Below are positions 1 through 7,597 of a stretch of DNA of 64,000 nucleotides, piece after piece. The notes under the pieces were generated by a model, which saw only the letters and a list, made by a program, of their open reading frames with translations, was not told the DNA's origin and ran no database searches. The position numbers and the translations under genes are program-made. Every line of letters starts with the position of its first letter. Position 1 is the stretch's first letter. The stretch comes from Fimenecus sp045631225 (GTDB lineage: Bacteria; Bacillota; Clostridia; Oscillospirales; Acutalibacteraceae): contig JAZQUG010000003.1 of assembly GCA_045631225.1 (NCBI GenBank), positions 23,372 through 87,371 of the forward strand. Reading direction: 5' to 3'.

Positions 1-20
1 GGTATAATTAAAAATTCCAT
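1..20 (-). CDS. Start of a minus-strand gene cut by the window edge (possible SPFH/stomatin-like partner of NfeD)
   Basis: Only the first six codons are visible (MEFLII), starting at an ATG read from base 20 downward, with a strong AAAGGAG ribosome binding site at about 27-34. It follows the NfeD gene by 15 bases on the same strand, so the two are almost certainly co-transcribed. NfeD proteins are very often paired with SPFH/flotillin-like membrane proteins, and the hydrophobic start fits such a partner. The identity is inferred from context only. Confidence 0.4.
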
Positions 21-35
21 AATGCTTCTCCTTTT

Positions 36-476
36 TTATAATTTATTTATTACAAGAGTTGTTCCGTTAACACTCTTGATTTTTACTGTTTCTCCTTTAG
101 GGATAATGTCACCATTTTCTGAAACGGCTTTCCAGTAAACATCTCCCACGAGTATTCTTCCCGTGATAGCATTTGTATTCTCTGTAACTGTTGCTGTTTT
201 GCCTAAAAGATTTTCATTCTGGTCAACATCGTCAACAGGCTTTTTTATGTGTTTGTTATATATCTTACGACAGACAACCATAAACACAGCACTCAAGACC
301 ACAAAAATTGCGACTTGTATTAAAAGACTGTCCACAACAAAAGATAAAAGACAAGTGATGATTGCTGATGGTACAAACCAGATTGAAACAAGTGCTGTTG
401 TAAGCAATTCAACAATCAGAAACAATACACCAACTGCAAGCCACATTATCCACGGATTGGCTATAAGATAATCCAT
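36..476 (-). CDS. NfeD-like membrane protein
   Basis: A 146-aa protein with about three closely packed hydrophobic segments in residues 9-70, followed by a soluble C-terminal beta-barrel-like domain (about 90-146) of the NfeD/OB-fold type. The C-terminal part has the usual pattern of a GKT stretch, then a glycine before a VYWKA motif and a KGETVKI element. NfeD proteins are thought to work with SPFH proteins in membrane microdomain organisation. The gene runs into a following minus-strand gene that begins at base 20, which fits the usual nfeD-SPFH pair. The start is an ATG with AGGAGAG upstream. Confidence 0.8.
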   Translation of the reverse strand: MDYLIANPWIMWLAVGVLFLIVELLTTALVSIWFVPSAIITCLLSFVVDSLLIQVAIFVVLSAVFMVVCRKIYNKHIKKPVDDVDQNENLLGKTATVTENTNAITGRILVGDVYWKAVSENGDIIPKGETVKIKSVNGTTLVINKL

Positions 477-497
477 ACCATCTCTCCTTTAATGAAT

Positions 498-674
498 TTA
501 TTTTTCTTCGATTTCTCTTTCAAAAACGATAAGCATTGGTGTTCCTGCCTTTGTGCGACCAACGCCACCGAGATAAGCATCTGTGCTTGTTACCTCCCAG
601 CCACGCTTTGCCATATCGTTCATTTTTGCCTCTGCTTCACTTAATTTGATTTCGATAATCTTATATTCTTTCAT
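498..674 (-). CDS. DUF4177-like small protein
   Basis: A 58-aa protein starting MKEYKIIEI and containing the MAKRGWEV motif and a C-terminal LIVFERE strand. The combination of an N-terminal EYK strand, an alpha helix ending in a GWE turn and a terminal strand is the pattern of the DUF4177 family, whose function is unknown. The ribosome binding site AAGGAG lies 7 bases before the ATG. It sits 21 bases upstream of nfeD on the same strand, so it is probably in the same transcript. Confidence 0.65.
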   Translation of the reverse strand: MKEYKIIEIKLSEAEAKMNDMAKRGWEVTSTDAYLGGVGRTKAGTPMLIVFEREIEEK

Positions 675-685
675 AATATTACTCC

Positions 686-1024
686 TTATTTATATTCTGT
701 AATATATTGGTATATTGCGTCATAAATGCTATCTTCAAAACTGTCGGATGCACCGCCATCACATCTGAAAATCTGACCACCGCCACCACTTACGGCGTGA
801 ATATGAGTTCTACCTGAAGCATTATCAATAATTACGGTAAGTGTGAGACGATTTTCTGCTCGTAAAAAAAGCTTCTCATAAACCTGAACGATTGTTACGG
901 TGTCACTGTCTGTGGTTATTACATATTCATCAATAAGCTCACCGGTAACAGAATTATTAGTTACAGCGTCATTAATTCGATTCGCAGTTTCCTCTGGCGA
1001 AATTGAGACATATAAATTTGTCAT
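686..1024 (-). CDS. Small hypothetical protein (DUF6054-like?)
   Basis: A 112-aa soluble protein. An upstream TTG at 1030 would lie too close to the GGAAG ribosome binding site, so the ATG at 1024 (MTNLYVS) is preferred. The sequence shows an N-terminal helix (residues 9-20), alternating strands and a glycine-rich SGGGG loop in the second half, consistent with one compact alpha/beta domain. It resembles the small DUF6054 family of Clostridia, but I recognise this only weakly. It lies between the DUF4177 and DUF1836 genes on the same strand. Confidence 0.55.
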   Translation of the reverse strand: MTNLYVSISPEETANRINDAVTNNSVTGELIDEYVITTDSDTVTIVQVYEKLFLRAENRLTLTVIIDNASGRTHIHAVSGGGGQIFRCDGGASDSFEDSIYDAIYQYITEYK

Positions 1025-1038
1025 TGTCAATTACTTCC

Positions 1039-1596
1039 TTACACAAGTTTCATATATGCAGCTTGCGCCAAATCTCTCATTCGTGTTGAAAGAATTGCCA
1101 ATACGGTTGCTCGCAAAGCAGTTTTGAGCTTTGTTTTTGAAACATCGTCACGCAATGTTACATATTTAAGATGTGATTCTATTGTGATATCAATTTCATT
1201 CGTGTCATAAACTGATTTTTGCTCACACTCGTAAATTATACTGCATAAAATATTGAATAATTCTCTGTCAGGTAAAATATCGTCTGACCTGTCTTCAACA
1301 GAACCGTTAATATAGCTCATTAAAAATGCGATTTGTTCCATCTGCATAGTGCCACGCATCATATTTATAAGGATAATTCGCATAACCTGTTCTTCGCCAT
1401 AGCGTTTTTCTGTCGGATTTTTTACCCAACCACGTTTTATCCAGTTCTGAATTGTAGATGTTTCAAGTCCTGTCAATTCTCTGACCTGAGCCAATGTAAG
1501 CCCTTTTGTGACCGTCAACAGAGGAGAAATCAGAGAGAAACAATCCTCTGATGCAACATCATTGAACGGTAAAGTCGTTCCGGGAATATATTCCAA
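1039..1596 (-). CDS. DUF1836 domain protein, MerR-like winged helix
   Basis: A 185-aa protein. Residues about 28-75 form a MerR-type helix-turn-helix: a TLAQVRELTG helix, then the STIQNWIKRGW recognition helix and an RYGEEQV wing. The rest is helical, as in the DUF1836 family of Firmicutes, which are presumed DNA-binding regulators. The start is a TTG with AGGAGG nine bases upstream; no ATG fits better. It heads the minus-strand cluster of small genes leading to nfeD. Target genes are unknown. Confidence 0.75.
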   Translation of the reverse strand: MEYIPGTTLPFNDVASEDCFSLISPLLTVTKGLTLAQVRELTGLETSTIQNWIKRGWVKNPTEKRYGEEQVMRIILINMMRGTMQMEQIAFLMSYINGSVEDRSDDILPDRELFNILCSIIYECEQKSVYDTNEIDITIESHLKYVTLRDDVSKTKLKTALRATVLAILSTRMRDLAQAAYMKLV

Positions 1597-1684
1597 TGTT
1601 CCCCACCTCCTTTTATGTGGTGATTTGATTATATCACAGGTTCATATGACTGTCAATAGGGTTTTTGTGATTTTTTAAGTTGCA

Positions 1685-1714
1685 CAAAAAAAGACCGCCA
1701 GTTTCCTGACGGTC
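1685..1714 (-). terminator. Rho-independent terminator of the oadB/oadG-like operon
   Basis: A 9-bp inverted repeat (1693-1701 with 1706-1714, one G-U pair, 4-base loop) is followed on the minus strand by a run of seven T residues. It lies just downstream of the decarboxylase gamma-like gene. Confidence 0.85.
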
Positions 1715-1732
1715 AAAAGTGTTTATAGGGAA

Positions 1733-1927
1733 TTATTTATCTTCTTTATCCTTCTTTTTTGTTTTTGAGAAGATTTTGTTAAGAAGAGTAGTGATACCAA
1801 TAAGCACGCCCATAACGATAATGATGCCGAGCATACCCATACCCATATAATAGAGGTTGTCAACAAATGCCATTGGATTGAATTCGATGCTTGAAGCCAT
1901 CATTGTAACAAAAATATTCTGTAACAT
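1733..1927 (-). CDS. OadG-like small subunit of a Na+-pumping decarboxylase
   Basis: A 64-aa protein with one membrane helix (about residues 29-50, rich in G, I, V and M) and a very lysine-rich C-terminus (KTKKKDKEDK). This size and layout match the OadG/gamma subunits that anchor biotin-dependent sodium-pumping decarboxylases. It follows the beta subunit gene by 14 bases on the same strand, which supports the call. No alpha (carboxyltransferase) or biotin-carrier gene is in the window. Confidence 0.7.
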   Translation of the reverse strand: MLQNIFVTMMASSIEFNPMAFVDNLYYMGMGMLGIIIVMGVLIGITTLLNKIFSKTKKKDKEDK

Positions 1928-1941
1928 TTAACACACTCTCC

Positions 1942-3162
1942 TTACATAAAGAAATTAAGGATAAGACCACCTGCGATAACAGATGCAATCTGACCTGAAA
2001 CGTTTACGCCGATTGAATGCATAAGAAGGAAGTTTTGTGGGTCTTCTGCGAGTCCCATCTTATGAACGATACGACCTGACATTGGGAATGCTGAGATACC
2101 GGCAGCACCAATCATAGGGTTAATCTTTTTGCTCTTTGGTAAGAAGATGTTGAGAATCTTTGCAAACATAACGCCACCTGCTGTGTCGAATACGAATGCG
2201 AAAAGACCAAGAGCAAGGATAAGGAGTGTATCAGGAGCAAGGAAAGAAGCAAAGTGCATCTTTGTTGCAATTGTGATACCAAGGAAGATTGTGATAAGGT
2301 TAGCAAGAACCTTCTGTGCTGTTTCTGAAAGAGAATTAAGCACACCACATTCACGGATAAGGTTACCGAACATAAGGAAACCAACAAGTGAAACTGATGC
2401 AGGAGCAACAAGACCTGCAACAACAGTAATAACGATAGGGAAGAGAATTCTTGTAATCTTTTTAACCTCTGTCTGAGTGTATGGCATACGAATCATACGC
2501 TCTTTCTTAGTTGTGAGGAGCTTGATTACAGGTGGCTGAATAATAGGAACAAGTGCCATATATGAATATGCAGCAACCATGATAGCACCTAAATATTCAG
2601 AATTGAGCTTGTTAGCAACAACGATTGATGTAGGACCGTCAGCAGCACCGATAATAGCGATTGAAGCTGCGTCGTTGATTGGGAAGAACATTGATGCCAT
2701 ACAGAGTGTGAAGAAAATACCAAACTGTGCAGCAGCACCAAAAATCATAAGCTTAGGGTTTGAAAGGATAGGACCGAAGTCAATCATCGCACCGATACCG
2801 ATGAAAAGAATGAGTGGGAAAAGTTCGTTTGCGATACCTGCATCAAAAAGAACAGATAAAGCGCCTTCTTCCATAGAAAGTCCTTCTGCACCTTCAGCTA
2901 AAAGCTTTGTGTAAGTTGCCTCAGAAATTGATGTTTTAACACCGTCAACAAACTGAAAATACTGAGTGATTGCACCTGAGATAGGAAGGTTTACGAGAAT
3001 CGCACCAAATCCCATTGGTAAAAGAAGTGTTGGTTCCATTTCCTTTTTAATAGCAAGGAAAATGAGAATTCCGCCGATAGCCCACATGATAAGCATTCTT
3101 ACATCGAAGTTGTTTATCATATCGCTGAACAGCAAGTCTTTGAAACTGTTGAGGAATGCCAT
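1942..3162 (-). CDS. Sodium ion-translocating decarboxylase beta subunit
   Basis: A 406-aa polytopic membrane protein of the OadB/GcdB/MmdB family. Visible family features are the GIGAMIDFGP stretch, the DGPT-containing region (GAADGPTSI, about residue 175), the GNLIRECGV segment and the C-terminal SAFPMSGRIV motif. These subunits carry the Na+ channel that couples decarboxylation of oxaloacetate, methylmalonyl-CoA or glutaconyl-CoA to sodium export. The substrate cannot be told because the alpha subunit is not encoded here. The ribosome binding site is AAGGAG, and a good promoter lies at 3245-3272. Confidence 0.9.
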   Translation of the reverse strand: MAFLNSFKDLLFSDMINNFDVRMLIMWAIGGILIFLAIKKEMEPTLLLPMGFGAILVNLPISGAITQYFQFVDGVKTSISEATYTKLLAEGAEGLSMEEGALSVLFDAGIANELFPLILFIGIGAMIDFGPILSNPKLMIFGAAAQFGIFFTLCMASMFFPINDAASIAIIGAADGPTSIVVANKLNSEYLGAIMVAAYSYMALVPIIQPPVIKLLTTKKERMIRMPYTQTEVKKITRILFPIVITVVAGLVAPASVSLVGFLMFGNLIRECGVLNSLSETAQKVLANLITIFLGITIATKMHFASFLAPDTLLILALGLFAFVFDTAGGVMFAKILNIFLPKSKKINPMIGAAGISAFPMSGRIVHKMGLAEDPQNFLLMHSIGVNVSGQIASVIAGGLILNFFM

Positions 3163-3244
3163 AATTTTTCTTTCTCCTTCATTTTTTGTCTTTCATGAAA
3201 CAAATTGAATCAAATAAAACCCCAATTTACTCCATTATGAATGT

Positions 3245-3272
3245 ATTGTATCATATTTTTTGAATTTTTCAA
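3245..3272 (-). promoter_or_regulatory. SigA-type promoter for oadB-like operon
   Basis: On the minus strand TTGAAA and TACAAT are separated by 16 bases, about 80 bases upstream of the oadB-like start. Confidence 0.65.
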
Positions 3273-3302
3273 TAGATATAATCAACAAAAGAAAGAAATT
3301 AA

Positions 3303-3331
3303 TTGAAAAAAGAGTGAACAAGTGATATAAT
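3303..3331 (+). promoter_or_regulatory. SigA-type promoter for the DUF554 gene
   Basis: TTGAAA and TATAAT with a 17-base spacer, ending 29 bases before the ATG of the DUF554 gene. It is divergent from the oadB-like promoter. Confidence 0.75.
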
Positions 3332-3360
3332 CATCACATTATTTTTATGGATGTGACAAA

Positions 3361-4095
3361 ATGTTTGGTTTAGGAACAATAATTAATACGGTTTTGGTTC
3401 TTTTAGGTGGTCTGATAGGGCTGTTTTTCAAAAAAGGGATTTCTCAAAGATACGAAAAAACGCTTATGGCTGCTTGTGGCGTTTCAACTATTTTTATAGG
3501 TGTAACAGGCACGTTACAAGGAATGCTTACTGTTGTTGACGGAAAAATTGAGACAGGAGGCACAATGCTTCTTATCTTCTCCTTTGTTCTTGGTGGACTT
3601 ATGGGTGAATTTATCAACATTGAAAAAAGAATGGATTCACTTGGAGAAAAATTAAAGAAATTGTTTCATGCCGAAAAGGACAATAAGTTTGTTGACGGAT
3701 TTGTGAACACTTCTCTTATTATCTGTGTCGGTGCAATGGCTATTGTAGGTTCAATTCAGGACGGTCTTACAGGAGATTATTCAATGCTTACTGCAAAGGC
3801 TGTTCTCGACCTTGTTATTGTTGCCATTATGACTTCGACCTATGGTTTAGGTGCAATTTGTTCTGCTATTCCGATTTTTGTTTATCAGGGTGCGATAACT
3901 CTCTTAGGCCATTTTGCAGGAAACGTAATAAATGACGAGTTAATCGGCTATCTTTCATATATCGGTTCAGCACTTATTTTCTGTGTTGGCATAAATATAA
4001 CCTTCGGTAAGAAAATCAGAGTGGGAAATCTTTTGCCTGCACTTGTAATTCCTGTATTTTATGTAATAGGTAAATACATAATCGCAATGGTGTAG
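3361..4095 (+). CDS. DUF554 family membrane protein (YdfK-like)
   Basis: A 244-aa protein with about seven hydrophobic segments starting right at the N-terminus (MFGLGTIINTVLVLLGGLIG). The early GLFFKKGI motif and the GALxGEFxNIE-like segment LGGLMGEFINIEK are typical of the DUF554 family, whose role is unknown (possibly transport). The length matches the family (about 220-240 aa). It is a single-gene unit with its own promoter; the ribosome binding site is weak (GATGTGA). Confidence 0.85.
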   Translation: MFGLGTIINTVLVLLGGLIGLFFKKGISQRYEKTLMAACGVSTIFIGVTGTLQGMLTVVDGKIETGGTMLLIFSFVLGGLMGEFINIEKRMDSLGEKLKKLFHAEKDNKFVDGFVNTSLIICVGAMAIVGSIQDGLTGDYSMLTAKAVLDLVIVAIMTSTYGLGAICSAIPIFVYQGAITLLGHFAGNVINDELIGYLSYIGSALIFCVGINITFGKKIRVGNLLPALVIPVFYVIGKYIIAMV

Positions 4096-4117
4096 GAATA
4101 AAGAGTGAATTATAATT

Positions 4118-4147
4118 TGTAGGGGAGAAACAAGACCCCGCCCTACC
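4118..4147. repeat. Palindromic GTAGGGG element, copy 1
   Basis: GTAGGG and CCCTAC flank a short interior that includes ACCCCG. It resembles the elements at 48813, 61455 and 63220, all of which begin with GTAGGGG. It lies in the noncoding stretch after the DUF554 gene. Confidence 0.5.
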
Positions 4148-4207
4148 TGATACCAATGAATTTGTCTTTATCCCGACAATCTCCGATTTACCATACAAAA
4201 TAGGTGT

Positions 4208-4290
4208 ATCAGAAATTGATACACCCTATGTCAAAAAATGATACACCCCGTATCAAAAATTGATACACCCTGTATCAAAAATTGAACACT
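4208..4290. repeat. 22-bp tandem repeat, 3.7 units
   Basis: Units begin at 4208, 4230, 4252 and 4274 with a fixed 22-base period. The unit consensus is ATCAAAAATTGATACACCCT plus two bases, and its ATCA..TGAT part is itself an inverted repeat. The period is not a multiple of three and no gene covers it. It is followed by an AT-rich inverted repeat (ACACTATA at 4286, TATAGTGT near 4331). The rest of the 395-base gap between DUF554 and the MurE-like gene holds one GTAGGGG element, a terminator and a promoter. Confidence 0.8.
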
Positions 4291-4373
4291 ATAAATAATA
4301 TATATAAATAAGAAAATAAATAATATTATATATAGTGTGCAAAAAATAATACACTAATGATATTTCAATGTTT

Positions 4374-4406
4374 AAAACAGTTACTCGGTTAACTGTTTTT
4401 CTTTTT
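4374..4406 (+). terminator. Rho-independent terminator
   Basis: A perfect 10-bp stem (4374-4383 with 4390-4399) with a 6-base loop is followed by TCTTTTT. It lies 280 bases after the DUF554 gene, so it may end that transcript or a short noncoding RNA spanning the tandem repeat. Confidence 0.75.
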
Positions 4407-4431
4407 ATGTGATTGTGCAATTACATTTTTA

Positions 4432-4460
4432 TTGCATATAATTTTTCCTTGTGGTATCAT
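4432..4460 (+). promoter_or_regulatory. SigA-type promoter for the MurE-like operon
   Basis: TTGCAT and TATCAT with a 17-base spacer, about 30 bases before the MurE-like ATG at 4491. Confidence 0.55.
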
Positions 4461-4490
4461 ATATTATATATCAGTTTTTTGGAGGACGAG

Positions 4491-6011
4491 ATGAAACATA
4501 TCAAGGATTTTATTGAACTTTTTGAAAAAAACTCCATATTGACAGAGCATAACTGCAATGAAGAATCAGCTATTGAGATGATTTCATACAACTCAATGGA
4601 GATTCAGGAAAACACATTGTTTTTCTGTAAAGGTGCACATTTTAAAGAGCAGTTTTTGCTTGATGCTCTTAATAAGGGTGCTGTAGCTTATGTTTCCGAA
4701 AAGAAATATGATACAGACGCTCCTTGTATTCTTGTGTCTGATATCAGAAAATCCATGTATCTTTCTGCTAATTTCTTTTACGACAATGTGTGGGACAAGC
4801 TGAATCTTGTTGGTATTACAGGTACAAAAGGCAAGTCCACAACTGCATATTTCATCAAGTATATCGAAGATGAGTATCTTGCAAGTATTGGTAAAAAGAA
4901 GAGTGCTATTGTTTCGTCAATCGACACTTATGATGGCGTTATAAATATTGAAAGCCACCTTACAACTCCTGAACCGTTTGATTTGCACAAGCATTTTAAC
5001 AATGCTGTTAATAGTGATATTCAGCATTTTACAATGGAGGTTTCTTCACAGGCACTCAAATATGGAAGAACTGACGGTGTAAAATTTACTGTCGGTTGTT
5101 ATCTCAATATCGGTATTGACCATATAAGTGCCATTGAGCATCCTGATTTTGAGGATTATTTCCAGTCTAAAATGAAGATTTTTACTCAGTGTCAGACTGC
5201 TGTTATAAATCTTGATACAGACCGTAGTGAAGATGTGGTAAAGGCATCAGGGAATGCTCCTGAAGTGATTACATTCAGCACAAAGAATGAAAATGCTGAT
5301 GTTTACGGATACAACATAAGAAAAGACGGCTCCGATACTGTATTCACAGTAAGAACAAAGGATTTTGACCGTGACTTTACGCTTACAATTCCGGGTCTTT
5401 TCAATGTGGAAAATGCTCTTTGTGCAATTGCTGTGTGCTGTAAGCTCGGAATTCCTGAAAGCTTCATTTATACAGGTCTTTCAAAGGCTCGTTCAAGTGG
5501 TCGAATGGAAGTTTATGAAAATGCAGATAAGAGAATTACTGCAATCGTTGACTATGCTCACAACAGAATGAGTTTTGAAAACCTTTTCAAATCTGTCCGT
5601 CAGGAACATCCGGGAAGAAAGGTTGCAATCGTTTTCGGTTGTCCCGGAAACAAGGCTCAGAATCGTCGTAAGGATTTGGGTGAAATCAGCGGTCAGTATG
5701 CCGATATGATTTATATTACAGAGGAAGACCCGGGTGAAGAGCCGGTACAGAAGATTTCCCGTGAAATTGCTGAATTTGTAGAGGCAGTGAACGGAAAATA
5801 TAAGATAATTGATGACCGTGGTGAGGCAATCAGTACAGCAATCAATGAAATGGGTGCTGACAGCGTAATTCTTATTACAGGTAAGGGTAATGAAACAAGA
5901 CAAAAGCGCGGAATCGAGTATATCGATTGTCCTACCGATGTGGAATATGCCACAAAAGCGCTTAAGGAATATGACAAGGTATATGGTGGAACGGTGGTGA
6001 CAGGTGACTGA
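4491..6011 (+). CDS. MurE-family Mur ligase
   Basis: A 506-aa ATP-dependent amide ligase of the Mur family. The true start is the ATG at 4491, preceded by GGAGG; an open frame extends upstream but lacks a ribosome binding site. Visible are the N-terminal substrate domain, the ATP-binding GITGTKGKSTTAYF motif (about 110), TMEVSSQALKYGR (about 181), the NIGIDHIS and EDYFQSKMKIF motifs, and the C-terminal VDYAHN. MurE adds the third amino acid to UDP-MurNAc-dipeptide. The usual DNPR-type specificity motif of diaminopimelate-adding MurE is replaced by EDPGEEP, so the amino acid, or even the substrate, may differ. It heads a four-gene operon with a membrane protein, a transporter and a phosphoesterase. 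Confidence 0.8.
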   Translation: MKHIKDFIELFEKNSILTEHNCNEESAIEMISYNSMEIQENTLFFCKGAHFKEQFLLDALNKGAVAYVSEKKYDTDAPCILVSDIRKSMYLSANFFYDNVWDKLNLVGITGTKGKSTTAYFIKYIEDEYLASIGKKKSAIVSSIDTYDGVINIESHLTTPEPFDLHKHFNNAVNSDIQHFTMEVSSQALKYGRTDGVKFTVGCYLNIGIDHISAIEHPDFEDYFQSKMKIFTQCQTAVINLDTDRSEDVVKASGNAPEVITFSTKNENADVYGYNIRKDGSDTVFTVRTKDFDRDFTLTIPGLFNVENALCAIAVCCKLGIPESFIYTGLSKARSSGRMEVYENADKRITAIVDYAHNRMSFENLFKSVRQEHPGRKVAIVFGCPGNKAQNRRKDLGEISGQYADMIYITEEDPGEEPVQKISREIAEFVEAVNGKYKIIDDRGEAISTAINEMGADSVILITGKGNETRQKRGIEYIDCPTDVEYATKALKEYDKVYGGTVVTGD

Positions 6012-6214
6012 TGGATACTAAAAAAGTAATGAAAACAGCAATAAAAATTGCAAAGGTTACTCCCTTTGTTACAGCAACAGTAGGTGTTTTGTCACTTGCA
6101 CTTTCTAAATACGAAGAAAAACAGGGTAATTATTCCCGTGAATTTTCAGATGTTGAAAATGAACTGAAAGCAAAAATTGATGAGGTGAGAATGGGTTATG
6201 GCAAAGAAAAGTAA
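6011..6214 (+). CDS. 67-aa hypothetical membrane-associated protein
   Basis: Its ATG overlaps the stop codon of the MurE-like gene by one base (TGATG), and its 3' end overlaps the transporter gene by 17 bases, so it is translationally coupled on both sides. A hydrophobic segment spans about residues 17-31 (VTPFVTATVGVLSLA), followed by a charged helix. I do not recognise the family. The tight packing suggests a real gene. Confidence 0.65.
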   Translation: MDTKKVMKTAIKIAKVTPFVTATVGVLSLALSKYEEKQGNYSREFSDVENELKAKIDEVRMGYGKEK

Positions 6215-7595
6215 TTCTATATTTAAAACTGCATTGGGCTATGGTGTGGGTGCTATCGGTCTTGATTTAAGCTACGGTATGTTCTACTCATTCCTTTCAT
6301 ATTATCTTTCAAGTGTGTTGGGATTGCAGGAGGGCTTCTTGCTTCTTATTACACCACTTGCACGTATATGGGACGGAATCAACGACCCTATGATGGGTAC
6401 AATCGTTGACAATACACGAACAAAAATGGGTAAATATCGCCCATGGATTTTAATTGGTGCTATCTGCAACGCAGTTGTGCTTTTCCTTTTGTTTACATCA
6501 TTCGGTATGAGCGGGCTTCCTCTTTATATTTATATTGGTGTTATGTATGTGCTTTGGGGTATGACAAACACAATGGCTGATATTCCGTATTGGTCAATGG
6601 TGCCATCATTTACAAGTGAGGAAAAAGAAAGAAACCTTGTTGCAACTGTTGCCCGTTCATTTTCAGGTATCGGTCAGGGAATCATCTCAATTCTCACTCC
6701 TATTATCTGTCCTTTACTTTCAAGCGGGATTACAGACGAAAAGGGTTACAGTGCAAGCGGTTTTTCACGTTGGGCAGGTATCTGCGGTGTGGCACTTGTG
6801 TTCTTTGCAACAGTTTGTATTCTCGTTACTAAAGAAAAGAATGTTGTTTATGGTGAAAAGAAGAAATTCAGCCTTAAACAGATTTTTGATGTTATAAAGA
6901 GTAATGACCAGCTTGTAGTGTTTATCGTATTTGCTATGCTTTCAAATGCAGGTTGGTACCTGACAAGCTCAACAGCTGTTTATTATTTCACAGACTCATT
7001 GGGTGACTCTAAATTACAGTCACTTTTCCAGACAATCGGTACAGTTGGCTCTGTTCTCGGTCTTTTGGTTGTTCCTGTTCTTTCAAAATGGTTTACAAAG
7101 AGAACTACATATACAATATCACTTTGTACAGCAGTTGCGGGTTATGCTCTTATGCTCATAACAGGACCAATTCTTAAGCTTAATGTTGTAATTATGGACG
7201 TTTGCTATATTCTTGCATCTGTCGGTGTTTCATCAATGTTCGTATCACAGACAATTTTCCTTGCTGACATTGTTGACTACGGTGAATACAAAAATGGTGA
7301 AAGAAATGAAAGCATTACTTTCTCAATGAAAGGCTTTTTGCAGAAGATGGCATATACAATCCAGACTTTCGTGCTTTTCGGTGGTCTTGGAATTATGAAT
7401 TATAATGCACAGATTACAACTGATAAGGTAGTCAATGAAGCGACAAAAACAGGTATTGGATTTATCTGCTTTGGTGTACCAATGCTCTTCTTCCTGGCTT
7501 CTCTTGTTGTATTCCGTAAGAAATTCAAGGTTTATGGTGAACTTGCAGATAAAGTTCACGATTACATTATAGAAAAACGTGCATCAGGAGAATAA
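6198..7595 (+). CDS. GPH-family (glycoside-pentoside-hexuronide) sugar:cation symporter
   Basis: A 465-aa transporter with about 12 membrane segments. The N-terminal GYGVGAIGLDLSYGM, the WDGINDPMMGTIVDNT motif and the RPWIL sequence are typical of the GPH:cation symporter branch of the major facilitator superfamily (MelB/XylP-like). The ATG at 6198 lies inside the end of the preceding gene. Substrate cannot be read from sequence; the operon partners do not include a clear sugar hydrolase. Confidence 0.88.
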   Translation: MAKKSNSIFKTALGYGVGAIGLDLSYGMFYSFLSYYLSSVLGLQEGFLLLITPLARIWDGINDPMMGTIVDNTRTKMGKYRPWILIGAICNAVVLFLLFTSFGMSGLPLYIYIGVMYVLWGMTNTMADIPYWSMVPSFTSEEKERNLVATVARSFSGIGQGIISILTPIICPLLSSGITDEKGYSASGFSRWAGICGVALVFFATVCILVTKEKNVVYGEKKKFSLKQIFDVIKSNDQLVVFIVFAMLSNAGWYLTSSTAVYYFTDSLGDSKLQSLFQTIGTVGSVLGLLVVPVLSKWFTKRTTYTISLCTAVAGYALMLITGPILKLNVVIMDVCYILASVGVSSMFVSQTIFLADIVDYGEYKNGERNESITFSMKGFLQKMAYTIQTFVLFGGLGIMNYNAQITTDKVVNEATKTGIGFICFGVPMLFFLASLVVFRKKFKVYGELADKVHDYIIEKRASGE

Positions 7596-7597
7596 TA

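Noticed and set aside
163..471. Plus-strand open frame over nfeD
   Set aside because: Shadow of nfeD; no ribosome binding site and an implausible protein.
4208..4290. CRISPR array
   Set aside because: Units abut with no variable spacers, the period is 22 bases, and no cas genes are nearby.
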